23,760 nt of DNA. Origin: Magnetococcales bacterium. Lineage in GTDB: Bacteria; Pseudomonadota; Magnetococcia; Magnetococcales; UBA8363. How positions within the stretch are numbered: position 1 is the first letter of the stretch; each line of letters begins with the position of its first letter. Positions 13,108 to 20,756 of this stretch are shown piece after piece. The notes beneath the pieces were generated by a model, which saw nothing but the letters and a program-made list of their open reading frames with translations, ran no database searches and had not been told where the DNA came from. A program made the translations under genes and the position numbers. The stretch covers positions 1 through 23,760 of the forward strand of contig JADFYU010000035.1 of NCBI GenBank assembly GCA_015232865.1. The letters run 5' to 3'.

Positions 13108-14592
13108 TCAATGGTGTTTCTTAGGATAATGAAAGCGGTTTCGTCCTGATTTCTTGGATTGGTAGAGTAGGGTATCTGCCTTTTTGATCAAAGATTCGGC
13201 GCTGCATTCCGGTGTGCTCATGGCGATACCGGCGGAAATGGTTATCGAAGGGATCTGTTGTTCATTTGGTAGAAATATCTCTTGTTTTTCTATGGAGCTG
13301 CGTAGCCGTTCGGCAATGATGATACTTTCTTCCAGGGTGGTTTGGGGCATGATGATGATAAACTCTTCCCCGCCATAGCGAACGGCATAATCCTGAGGCC
13401 GAATTTGGCTTTTCATCACACTTCCCAAGGTTTTTAACGCTTGATCTCCAGCCAAGTGGCCCTGAGTATCGTTATATTTTTTAAAATGATCAACATCCAA
13501 CATAATGATACAGATGGTTTGACTTCCACTTTTTGCGCGGTCCAATAGCCGAGGAAAAGTTTTATCCAACCAGCGTCGATTGAACAGTGTGGTTAAGCCG
13601 TCGGTCAAGGCGTGGGCGGCCAGTTCGTCTATCTGGTTTCGATCGTTAATGATCCGACTGGTATTGATGAGTACCCAGCGGGCCAGCAGTGTCAGCATGT
13701 TCCGACAGAGAGCCTTGGACTCTTTGACCATCCACCAGGTCAGTTTACGATCCAGCGAGAGAACCCGGCAGTTTTTGTTGGCAACGACAAAAGCCGAAGG
13801 CCAGGAGTCGAGAATGATGGAGAGTTCACCCACTGTAAATCCCGCTTGAATGTTTCGGATGGGTGGGGTGTCCAATGATTCAAAGTGAATGGATAGTTCA
13901 CCGGAAAGCAGCAGGTACAGCCGACGGTTTTCCCGATGAGGGGTGAGCAACACTTCGCCTTTTTTCAGTTCGAAAGCGGCCGCCCGGTTGCTGACCTGCT
14001 CTAAAATATGATTGGAAACACCATGAAATAGATTGGAGTTTGTCAGATCTTCGATCAGAACCGTCGCCTGGGAAGGCAAGGGTTCATCTGGGATCGGGAT
14101 GATGGATTCCTGTTCAGATTCAGCGTTTTGCATGGGTGTGATCAAGCTGGACCAAAAGGCGGCGTCCAGTTCGATTTGGCCTTTAAAAGGTGTGTCCTTG
14201 TCCCGATCCAACATAAACCTGGTCAACCGATATTTGACTTTCCAAGCCTCTTCATGGGATACGCCCAGATGTTGGGCCAGGGTCGATGAAGCAATATCGT
14301 CTTCGCTCTGGGTCAGCAGATGGATGGCCAGAAACCAGCTTCTCAGGGATAGCTCAGACTCATGAAAGATGGTTCCTTTGGTCAATGAGGATTCGTGTTG
14401 ACACTGGTTGCAGATGAACAGGTGGATATTTTTGATTTGGCGATAGGATCTCTTTCGGCATTTTGGACATTGAAACCCCGCAGGCCAGCGAACGTTAAAG
14501 AGTGCTTGACCACACTTTTCATCCGTTCCATAAATGTCCATGAATTGAATCAAACTCAATCCTTGTTGTAATTGAATTTCGTTGTTCGGCAT
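13108..14592 (-). CDS. Diguanylate cyclase with transposase-derived N-terminus and CNB domain
   Basis: This 494-aa protein has three parts. Residues 1-148 match the N-terminal part of IS1595/ISXO2-type transposases: a zinc ribbon (C42/C45 and C61/C64 in CPKC and CNQC), then GTIFHESELSLRSWFLAIHL and QHLGVSHEEAWKVKYRL, ending at GQIELDAAFW near the first DDE aspartate. The rest of the catalytic domain is absent. Residues 185-305 are a CNB domain whose cassette, VGELSIILDSWPSAFVV, keeps the Glu but lacks the Arg. Residues 328-490 are a GGDEF domain with active-site RYGGEEF (407-411) and an inhibitory RxxD site (R398-D401), predicted to make c-di-GMP from two GTP. Start: ATG with AGGGG 7 nt upstream. 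The same CNB-linker-effector plan appears in the next gene upstream. Confidence 0.88.
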   Translation of the reverse strand: MPNNEIQLQQGLSLIQFMDIYGTDEKCGQALFNVRWPAGFQCPKCRKRSYRQIKNIHLFICNQCQHESSLTKGTIFHESELSLRSWFLAIHLLTQSEDDIASSTLAQHLGVSHEEAWKVKYRLTRFMLDRDKDTPFKGQIELDAAFWSSLITPMQNAESEQESIIPIPDEPLPSQATVLIEDLTNSNLFHGVSNHILEQVSNRAAAFELKKGEVLLTPHRENRRLYLLLSGELSIHFESLDTPPIRNIQAGFTVGELSIILDSWPSAFVVANKNCRVLSLDRKLTWWMVKESKALCRNMLTLLARWVLINTSRIINDRNQIDELAAHALTDGLTTLFNRRWLDKTFPRLLDRAKSGSQTICIIMLDVDHFKKYNDTQGHLAGDQALKTLGSVMKSQIRPQDYAVRYGGEEFIIIMPQTTLEESIIIAERLRSSIEKQEIFLPNEQQIPSITISAGIAMSTPECSAESLIKKADTLLYQSKKSGRNRFHYPKKHH

Positions 14593-14747
14593 GTTTTTTC
14601 CCCTAACCCCTGTTTGTTTGTCTTGTTGGGAGTGTTCGATCTGGCCTATATCTCAACCGTCCGGCCATCAGGAGGTGAGGGCCGAGGAAAAAACAAACCA
14701 TCCATCTTGCTTGTCTTTTGGCCCGCCAGCCACTTAAAAAAATATTT

Positions 14748-14764
14748 ACATACAATGAGTATGT
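14748..14764. promoter_or_regulatory. Short perfect inverted repeat upstream of the GGDEF gene
   Basis: ACATAC (14748-14753) and GTATGT (14759-14764) flank AATGA in an A/T-rich stretch about 155 bp upstream of the GGDEF start. It has the shape of a small operator, but nothing identifies a regulator. Confidence 0.25.
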
Positions 14765-14775
14765 GCATTTTTTTT

Positions 14776-14829
14776 TAAACCTAGATTCGGCAGTTGTTCG
14801 CACATCACTGGCACAACCTGGATGATTTG
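14776..14829 (+). repeat. Palindromic repeat family, left half
   Basis: AAACCTAGATTCGGCAGTTG is followed by CGCACATCACTGGCACAACCTGGATGATT, matching the left arm of the complete copies. It runs up to the stop codon of the CNB-phosphatase gene (14831-14833). No inverted right arm is present nearby. Confidence 0.7.
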
Positions 14830-14830
14830 T

Positions 14831-16150
14831 TTATTCCGCTGCCCTAAGTCCCAAGGCCAGAATGGTTATATCATCTGCCATGGGGGCCTCACCTGTAAAC
14901 TCAAAGACCTCTTTAAAAGTCTCTTCTACCAACTCTTTTGAACTGGAACCAACTTTTTTTGCGATCGATTCATGCAATCGATTGTCTGAAAACATCTCCA
15001 CTTTATCATTGGTCGCCTCGGTAACGCCGTCTGTGAAAAGAAAAAACTGTTCTCCTTCTCTCAGTTTTAATTGGCTATTGGTGAATGCTGAGTCGGTGAT
15101 GACTCCAGCCACATTGCCCTCCGGTAGAGATAAAAAATGGCACGCTCCCTCTTTGCTGAGTAGGAGCGGTTGATTATGACCGGCATTGGAAAAAATAATG
15201 GTTTGCGTTGACAGGTCGAAAATTCCACAAATCAGGGTGACAAACAAAAAACGGTCGTTATTTTCCCGCAATCGGTTGTTGACCTCAAATAGGACGGAAG
15301 CCGGATCAATTCCCGAACCGACGCTGGAACGAAACAGGGTCATGGTTCGAACCATAAAGAGAGCCGCCGGTATCCCTTTGCCGGAGACATCCCCCAACAT
15401 AAAGAAAAACCGATCCGGCCCCAGTGGAAAAAAATCGTAGAGATCGCCTCCAATGTCTCTGGCCGGTGTCATCCGGGCAAAGATATCCAGTTCCGGATGA
15501 TTCGGTAAGGGGGATAGGTTGCGAGGTAGCATGCTCATCTGGATTTGACTGGCGATTTCCAGATCTTTCTCCACCATCTTGAACCGAAGCTCCCACTGTA
15601 TCTTTTCCAGAATGGCTTCATTGTTAGCCCGGGCTCTTTCCGTTTGCAATTGAAGCAGATTACGAGCGATCAAAGGCAGGGTCATCAAGTTGTTCCAAAA
15701 ATTGTCCTCATCGATTTCCAGAAGGCGACAGCCAGGAGAGGCGACAACATGAGCAGAAGTTGGCTGGTGATCAATGATCGACATTTCACCGACACATTGT
15801 CCGGTCGGAACAAGAAAATTTTTTGCAGAATCCGTATCTCCCAGGTGAATCTGAACCTCTCCGCTTAGAACAAGATAGAGCTTGTTGTTCACCTCTCCCT
15901 TACGCAGTAATACGGTCCGTTCGGGAAAAGTAAGAACGGGACAGTTTTTCAGGGTTTTAAGAATCTGCTTCTCTTTGACGTGTCGGAACAGATCCAGATG
16001 CTGGTTAAGATTTCGGTTGCGCCGATTGCTAAGTCGTCGCTCATCTTGGTCGATTGTTACGCCATTGGCACGTGTCAAAGGAAAGGTCGGAGTTTTTTTG
16101 CACCCACGGCGATCCTTATTCCGGTTCTTATGAAATTTTTCAACGCTCAT
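14831..16150 (-). CDS. CNB-domain SpoIIE/PP2C-type serine phosphatase (RsbU-like)
   Basis: This is a 439-aa soluble protein. A basic N-terminus (1-48) precedes a CNB domain (about 54-170), then a coiled-coil linker (about 170-210, ERARANNEAILEKIQWELRF) and a SpoIIE-type PP2C domain (about 215-436). Metal-binding aspartates are visible in ARDIGGDLYDF (D236), MLGDVSGKG (D254), FTDGVTEA (D374) and MADDITIL. RsbU-like enzymes dephosphorylate anti-anti-sigma factors or similar partners; no STAS or anti-sigma gene is seen nearby. The CNB cassette VGEMSIIDHQPTSAHVV keeps the Glu (122) but has Thr where Arg is expected, so cNMP binding is doubtful. The ATG at 16150 is the only credible start, without a clear Shine-Dalgarno. 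The domain plan parallels the GGDEF protein. Confidence 0.9.
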   Translation of the reverse strand: MSVEKFHKNRNKDRRGCKKTPTFPLTRANGVTIDQDERRLSNRRNRNLNQHLDLFRHVKEKQILKTLKNCPVLTFPERTVLLRKGEVNNKLYLVLSGEVQIHLGDTDSAKNFLVPTGQCVGEMSIIDHQPTSAHVVASPGCRLLEIDEDNFWNNLMTLPLIARNLLQLQTERARANNEAILEKIQWELRFKMVEKDLEIASQIQMSMLPRNLSPLPNHPELDIFARMTPARDIGGDLYDFFPLGPDRFFFMLGDVSGKGIPAALFMVRTMTLFRSSVGSGIDPASVLFEVNNRLRENNDRFLFVTLICGIFDLSTQTIIFSNAGHNQPLLLSKEGACHFLSLPEGNVAGVITDSAFTNSQLKLREGEQFFLFTDGVTEATNDKVEMFSDNRLHESIAKKVGSSSKELVEETFKEVFEFTGEAPMADDITILALGLRAAE

Positions 16151-16218
16151 TTAATATGTGATCGATTCTTTTTTGCGGAGTCCAAAAACGGAAGTAAAGA
16201 GTGAAAACAGTCTATACT

Positions 16219-16317
16219 TTTAGAATTGTGTTACCATGCTACGCAACCCTTGACGTGGTGGTCACTTCTCAATTTTTCCACTATCCCACATCCTGAAAGA
16301 CAATTCTAAATTTTTTT
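16219..16317 (+). ncRNA. Long-loop inverted repeat ending in a T-run, possible small RNA
   Basis: TTTAGAATTGT (16219-16229) is the exact inverse complement of ACAATTCTAAA (16300-16310), followed by TTTTTTT (16311-16317). Just upstream is TATACT (16213-16218), -10-like, but no good -35 is seen. It might be a small transcript or only a decayed palindromic element. Confidence 0.22.
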
Positions 16318-16321
16318 ATCC

Positions 16322-16367
16322 TTAATTCAGCCGTTGGTTGTAAGAAATGGGTTCAACCCATTAATCA
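16322..16367 (+). repeat. Palindromic repeat family, degenerate left half
   Basis: The stretch TTAATTCAGCCGTTGGTTG, followed by ATGGGTTCAACCCATTAATC, follows the order of the left arm of the complete copies (end, then CAACCCATTGATTC). No right arm was found. Confidence 0.45.
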
Positions 16368-16507
16368 GAAAAAAAATAAGCCAGCCAATGATGAGGATAA
16401 TTTTTATGTTTTACCAGAGGAATCAAGAGGTTGTGCCCTTGGTTTGTGGACAACGACAAAAAAAAAGTTTAAAGTTATCTATCAAAAAATGAGGATTTTT
16501 TGTTTCA

Positions 16508-16535
16508 CCTGACAAATCATGGTTTTGCCTGACAA
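16508..16535 (+). promoter_or_regulatory. Direct repeat CCTGACAA upstream of the glutamine synthetase promoter
   Basis: CCTGACAA occurs at 16508-16515 and again at 16528-16535, spaced by 20 bp (about two helical turns) and about 35-60 bp upstream of the sigma-54-like promoter. That is a possible position for activator sites, but the sequence is not a recognisable NtrC site. Confidence 0.25.
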
Positions 16536-16567
16536 TCCTGTTTTCAATGGCCAATGGAGGTTCAAAG

Positions 16568-16583
16568 TGGCGTGGATATTGCC
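16568..16583 (+). promoter_or_regulatory. Candidate sigma-54 (-24/-12) promoter for glnN
   Basis: TGGCGTGGATATTGCC has GG and GC separated by exactly 10 bp and matches the consensus TGGCACG-N4-TTGCW at most positions. A start about 12 nt downstream of the GC would give a leader of about 80 nt before the glutamine synthetase ATG. Nitrogen-related genes are classic sigma-54 targets. Confidence 0.5.
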
Positions 16584-16674
16584 GAATAAATTTTAGATGT
16601 TTTTGGTCAATATGAGCCCAAGAAGCGTTTGAATTAGCGTATAAACCCTTAATTATTAAGCAGAGGATGACCAC

Positions 16675-18849
16675 ATGAGAGGAAATCAGTCACGCGTACA
16701 AGCTATTAGCCATATCACCAATCGTGCCCAAAAAAAGTGCGGTCCCACCGAGCCATTGAGTAAAATTTGGGCATGTGATGTGTTTAATTTAACCACAATG
16801 GAAGATTCCCTGTCTAAAAGCGCATTCAAAGCCGTAAAAAAAACCGCTCGGACGGGTGCCCCCCTGGATTCGGCTACCGCTGATGTTGTTGCCGCAGCCA
16901 TGAAGTCTTGGGCTATGGCCAAAGGGGCAAAATATTTTTCCCATATTTTCTTCCCCATGACCAATATCACGGCAGAAAAGCATGATGGTTTTATCGTAAC
17001 CAACTCCGAAGGCAATGCCATAACCGAGTTTACCGGAAGCTTGTTGATCAAAGGCGAGCCGGACGGGTCATCTTTTCCAAACGGTAGCTTGCGTATGACC
17101 AATGCCGCTCGTGGTTATACGGGATGGGATCCAACCAGCCCAGCCTATATCATGCACACCGATAATGGCTCTACCCTGATGATCCCCAGTGTCTTTATGT
17201 CGTGGACCGGAGAATCTTTAGATAAAAAAATTCCCCTGTTGCGCTCCAATGCCGCCATGGATAAAGCAGCCAGAAAGGTTCTTACCTTGTTGGGGGAAAC
17301 GGATATTTCACCCTTGAGTTCCAGTTGTGGTGCCGAGCAGGAATATTTTCTGATCGATGAAAATTTTGCTAATGCTCGTCCTGATTTGTTGCTTGCCGGT
17401 CGAACCCTGTTTGGCGTCGCCTCGGCTAAAGGTCAGCAGTTTGATGACCATTACTTTGGAGCGATTCCTGCCCGTGTCCAGGTTTTTATGCAAGACCTCG
17501 AAGATAAGCTCTATCGTCTGGGCATCCCCGCTAAAACCCGTCACAACGAAGTGGCTCCCGGACAGTTTGAGATTGCCCCCTATTTTGAATCTGCCAACGT
17601 CGCCGCCGATCACCAACAATTGCTGATGACCTTGTTGAAAAGTACCGCTAAAGCCCATGGCTTTGTCTGTCTGCTCCACGAAAAGCCCTTTGCCGGCATC
17701 AACGGTTCCGGTAAACATGTCAACTGGTCTATCGGCAACACCACCCAGGGCAATCTTCTGGATCCCGGTAGCACGCCCCACGATAACCTGAACTTCCTGA
17801 TCTTCTGTGGTGCCGTTATTCGGGGGGTTCATCTATACGGACCCATGCTGCGTGCTGCAATCGCCTCGGCAGCCAACGATCATCGCTTGGGGGCCAATGA
17901 AGCTCCTCCAGCCATCCTGTCGGTCTATCTGGGTGAACAACTTGAGAGTGTTTTTCACGATATCAAGGGCGGTGTTCTATTAAAAAAGGCCAAGAGCGGC
18001 GTGATGGATCTGGGTCTTTCTCAAATTCTACAATTCAAACGCGATCCAGGCGATCGTAACCGGACCTCTCCGTTTGCCTTTACCGGTAACCGGTTCGAAT
18101 TTAGGGCGGTGGGTTCTTCCCAATCTGTTTCCGGTCCACTGGTGGCCATGAACACCCTGTTGGCTGACTCGTTGGATTGGATTGCCGAGAAGCTGGAAGC
18201 CGTACTGGCCAAAGGTACGGATAAGACGGCTGCAGTTATTTTGGTCCTCAAAGAGTTAATGGAGCTCCATGGCAGCGTCATCTTCGGTGGCGATGGGTAT
18301 TCTCCAGAATGGCATAAATCTGCAGTTGAAGAACGGGGGCTGAAAAATATTCCGACCACTGCGGATGCGCTCCCGGCCTTCAAAGAGCAATCTGTGATTG
18401 ATCTGTTTGCCAAAACCGGTGTTCTGACTCCTGTCGAACTGGCCAGCCGTTTTGAGGTCTATGCGGAACAGTATATACAATCCATCGAGGTAGAAGCTAA
18501 ATTGGTTGTCGATATGGCAACGACAAAAATCTATCCGGCCGCAATCAAACATATCTCTTCACTCAGTCAAACTTCAACCAACCTCTCCGGCTTGGGGGTC
18601 AAACTGGAAAACTCCGGTCTTGATCAGGCCGTGTCAGAAGCCAATGCCATGATGCTCACGGTTCATGAGTTGAATGCAGCCATTGCCAAACATGACTTTG
18701 ATTCCGTAGAGGCGCACATGAACTTCTCTGCCCAGACCGTCTGTCCTTTGATGCTGGAGGTCCGGACCCACGCCGATGCCCTGGAAAAATTGGTTTCTGA
18801 TGATTTGTGGCCTCTGCCCAAGTATTGGGAAATGCTGTTTATCAAATAG
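16675..18849 (+). CDS. glnN: Type III glutamine synthetase (GlnN)
   Basis: This 724-aa enzyme has the length and motif set of the GSIII family, not the about 470-aa GSI. It condenses glutamate and ammonia to glutamine with ATP. Family stretches present include SNAAMDKAARKVLTLLG (192-208), GAEQEYFLID (219-228, metal-binding Glu residues), KTRHNEVAPGQFEIAPYFE (287-305), KPFAGINGSGKHVNWS (337-352), RNRTSPFAF and GNRFEFRAVGSSQS (about 471-484). A helical C-terminal region follows. The ATG has AGAGGA about 8 nt upstream. It stands alone between a candidate sigma-54 promoter and a strong terminator, so it is probably monocistronic and nitrogen-controlled. No glnB or amtB gene is in the window. Confidence 0.96.
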   Translation: MRGNQSRVQAISHITNRAQKKCGPTEPLSKIWACDVFNLTTMEDSLSKSAFKAVKKTARTGAPLDSATADVVAAAMKSWAMAKGAKYFSHIFFPMTNITAEKHDGFIVTNSEGNAITEFTGSLLIKGEPDGSSFPNGSLRMTNAARGYTGWDPTSPAYIMHTDNGSTLMIPSVFMSWTGESLDKKIPLLRSNAAMDKAARKVLTLLGETDISPLSSSCGAEQEYFLIDENFANARPDLLLAGRTLFGVASAKGQQFDDHYFGAIPARVQVFMQDLEDKLYRLGIPAKTRHNEVAPGQFEIAPYFESANVAADHQQLLMTLLKSTAKAHGFVCLLHEKPFAGINGSGKHVNWSIGNTTQGNLLDPGSTPHDNLNFLIFCGAVIRGVHLYGPMLRAAIASAANDHRLGANEAPPAILSVYLGEQLESVFHDIKGGVLLKKAKSGVMDLGLSQILQFKRDPGDRNRTSPFAFTGNRFEFRAVGSSQSVSGPLVAMNTLLADSLDWIAEKLEAVLAKGTDKTAAVILVLKELMELHGSVIFGGDGYSPEWHKSAVEERGLKNIPTTADALPAFKEQSVIDLFAKTGVLTPVELASRFEVYAEQYIQSIEVEAKLVVDMATTKIYPAAIKHISSLSQTSTNLSGLGVKLENSGLDQAVSEANAMMLTVHELNAAIAKHDFDSVEAHMNFSAQTVCPLMLEVRTHADALEKLVSDDLWPLPKYWEMLFIK

Positions 18850-18863
18850 GGAAGTCTACCCCG

Positions 18864-18904
18864 AACACAAAAAAAACCCGGCATTGCCGGGTTTTTTTTG
18901 TGTT
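18864..18904. terminator. Strong bidirectional intrinsic terminator
   Basis: A perfect palindrome has 19-nt arms around an ATT loop. The core is CCCGGC/GCCGGG, flanked by eight A on one side and eight T on the other, so it can terminate both glnN (+) and the heme A synthase operon (-), which ends at 18916. Confidence 0.95.
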
Positions 18905-18915
18905 ATAATTTCAGA

Positions 18916-19950
18916 CTATGGTCTCATGTGGCACAAACGATGGCTGGTGAAAAGCGAAAAGCTAAAAAGGATCACGGCACCGGTTTGGTGAATGGAGGCC
19001 AGTGCTGTCGGAACGACGTAGAGAAGGGTCAGAATTCCCAGAGTTACTTGAATACCGGCCATGGCCAATAACAAATAGAGTGCTGTTTTTATTGGTTCAG
19101 GCAGATTCTTTTTAAGAGCGATGACTCCAAAAGCCAACAGAGAGAGCAGGGTGGTCATGGCCAGAAATCGATGATTCCATTGAACGGTTGCGATGTTTTC
19201 AAAAAAATTGAGAAAAACCGGCTTCATAGCCAAATACCCCTCTGGAATCCACTCTCCATCCATTAGCGGAAAGGTGTTGTAAATCAATCCGGCATGCAGG
19301 CCTGCTACGAAACCACCTGACAAAAGCGTAAGAAAAATCAGACCGCTCAATATGCTGGAGAATATGGCCAGGGTGTTGAAGAGAGGATTTTTTTCAGTTG
19401 TACCCTCATTAAAATACAGCCCCAATCCGACCCACATCATGTAGCCATAAATCAGAACGGCCAAACCCAGATGGGCGGTCAAACGGTAGGGACTGACGTG
19501 AGGGTTGTCAATCAGTCCACTTTTTACCATATACCAGCCCATACCCCCTTGAAGAGCACCCAAGACAAACATTGCCAGCAACTTTGGTTTGAGTTTCGGG
19601 GCTATTTTTTTGCGAACAAGAAAATAGAGAAACGGGACCAAGAATACGATACCGATCAGGCGGCCAAAAAGTCGATGGATGAATTCCAGCCAAAAAATTC
19701 CTTTGAACCCTTCAACATCCATATCGGAATTGACTTGAATATATTGGGGTGATTGCTGATAACGATTGAATGTCTCTAGCCACTCCTCCTGGGATAAAGG
19801 GGGAAACCAGCCTAGGATCGGTGCCCAATCGACCATGGATAACCCTGACCCGGTCAGTCGGGTCAATCCGCCGATAATCACCATGCCTGCGACCATGAAG
19901 CAGCAGAGAAATAACCAGAGAGCGATCTGTTTGTTGTCGGATGTTCCCAC
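18916..19950 (-). CDS. ctaA: Heme A synthase, COX15/CtaA type 2
   Basis: This 344-aa inner-membrane enzyme has about eight TM helices. It oxidises the C8 methyl of heme O to a formyl group, giving heme A for cytochrome oxidase. Heme-binding or catalytic histidines sit in the expected places: H92 in EFIHRLFGR, H160 in TAHLGL, H260 in WNHRFLA and H321 in SIHQTGA. The motifs GGLTRLTGSGLSMVDW, QGGMGWYMVKSGL and FVAGLHAGLIYNTFPLMDG mark the mitochondrial/alphaproteobacterial COX15 subgroup. Start: GTG at 19950, with AAGGA about 8 nt upstream. It is the last gene of the four-gene run, 11 bp after the permease, and its presence implies that an oxidase of this cell uses heme A. Confidence 0.95.
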   Translation of the reverse strand: MGTSDNKQIALWLFLCCFMVAGMVIIGGLTRLTGSGLSMVDWAPILGWFPPLSQEEWLETFNRYQQSPQYIQVNSDMDVEGFKGIFWLEFIHRLFGRLIGIVFLVPFLYFLVRKKIAPKLKPKLLAMFVLGALQGGMGWYMVKSGLIDNPHVSPYRLTAHLGLAVLIYGYMMWVGLGLYFNEGTTEKNPLFNTLAIFSSILSGLIFLTLLSGGFVAGLHAGLIYNTFPLMDGEWIPEGYLAMKPVFLNFFENIATVQWNHRFLAMTTLLSLLAFGVIALKKNLPEPIKTALYLLLAMAGIQVTLGILTLLYVVPTALASIHQTGAVILFSFSLFTSHRLCHMRP

Positions 19951-19961
19951 GGCAGGATTCC

Positions 19962-20756
19962 TTAATCAGGTTGCAAGGTTGGTTTAGCCGAACGTTGTTG
20001 GCGATTAACTTGTCCCAATGCCAACCCAAGCATGATGACTGCCCAACTGGTTGCAACAGCCAGAGCAAAGAGATAGTCGCCATTGCCGAGCAGTTCGGCC
20101 CCGGGATGATAGAGGGGCAATCGAATCAAGAGCAGTGCATGGCTGACCGGATTGAAAAACATGATGGATTCCAACCAAATCGGTGCGTTCTCCATGGGAA
20201 ACAGGGCGCCTGACAACATCCAAAGTGGCATTAAAAATACCGACATGATGGCATGAAATCCGGCAGTACTCTCCATGTTCCAGGCAATTAAAAAACCCAA
20301 AGCGGTAAAGCCCAGAGCAGAGATGGTCAAGCCAAACAAAAGAAATACAAGCCCGGCCAGATCGGGCGATAGACCTAAAAAGGGAAGGGCCAACATAAAA
20401 AACAGCGCCTGAAGCAAGCCAATGACCATGGCACCGATAACTTTGCCCAGAACAATAGCCATGCGCGGAATCGGAGAGACCAGCACCCCTTGCAACAACC
20501 CTTGAGCACGGTCTTCAATGACGGTAATGGTCGAAAAAATGCCGGAAAAAAGCACAACCATCAGCAGGATGCCCGGAAAAAAATATTCAGTGTAGGAGAG
20601 TCCGGGGTAGCCGGGAGCCTGGAACGACGCACTGAATCCGCTGCCCAGCAAAACCCAAAATAAAACGGGCTGAGCCACACTTCCGACAACCCGATGTCCC
20701 TGTCTGAAAAAGCGAACCAACTCTCGTCGTGCCAATGTTTGAATGCCACGCATCAT
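19962..20756 (-). CDS. ABC-2 type transporter permease
   Basis: This 264-aa protein has about six TM helices and the ABC-2 membrane protein layout (LARRELVRFFRQGHRVVGSV at the N-terminus, YTEYFFPGILLMVVLFSGIFSTITVIEDRAQGLLQGVLVSP in the middle). It overlaps the ATPase gene by 4 bp (ATGA), so the two are translationally coupled and surely form one exporter. The substrate is not evident. The position between an oxidase subunit and heme A synthase suggests a role in oxidase or cytochrome assembly, for example metal or cofactor handling, which is inference from context only. Confidence 0.9.
   Translation of the reverse strand: MMRGIQTLARRELVRFFRQGHRVVGSVAQPVLFWVLLGSGFSASFQAPGYPGLSYTEYFFPGILLMVVLFSGIFSTITVIEDRAQGLLQGVLVSPIPRMAIVLGKVIGAMVIGLLQALFFMLALPFLGLSPDLAGLVFLLFGLTISALGFTALGFLIAWNMESTAGFHAIMSVFLMPLWMLSGALFPMENAPIWLESIMFFNPVSHALLLIRLPLYHPGAELLGNGDYLFALAVATSWAVIMLGLALGQVNRQQRSAKPTLQPD

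Larger units (their letters stand above)
16151..16567. other. Divergent intergenic region, repeat and inverted repeats, no gene
   Basis: This separates the phosphatase (-) from glutamine synthetase (+). It holds an 11-bp inverted repeat with a following T-run (16219-16317), a half repeat (about 16322-16367) and a direct repeat (16508-16535). An 83-codon minus-strand ORF (16423-16674) has no ribosome binding site or recognisable composition and is not called. Confidence 0.5.

Noticed and set aside
13108..14592. Intact IS1595-type insertion sequence
   Set aside because: Only the transposase N-terminal part is present, in frame with CNB and GGDEF domains; no IS ends or flanking duplications were seen.
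14651..14700. Strong Shine-Dalgarno-like CAGGAGGTGAGG on the + strand
   Set aside because: No start codon and credible reading frame follow it.
16423..16674. 83-codon minus-strand ORF upstream of glnN
   Set aside because: No ribosome binding site, no recognisable composition, and it covers the likely sigma-54 promoter.
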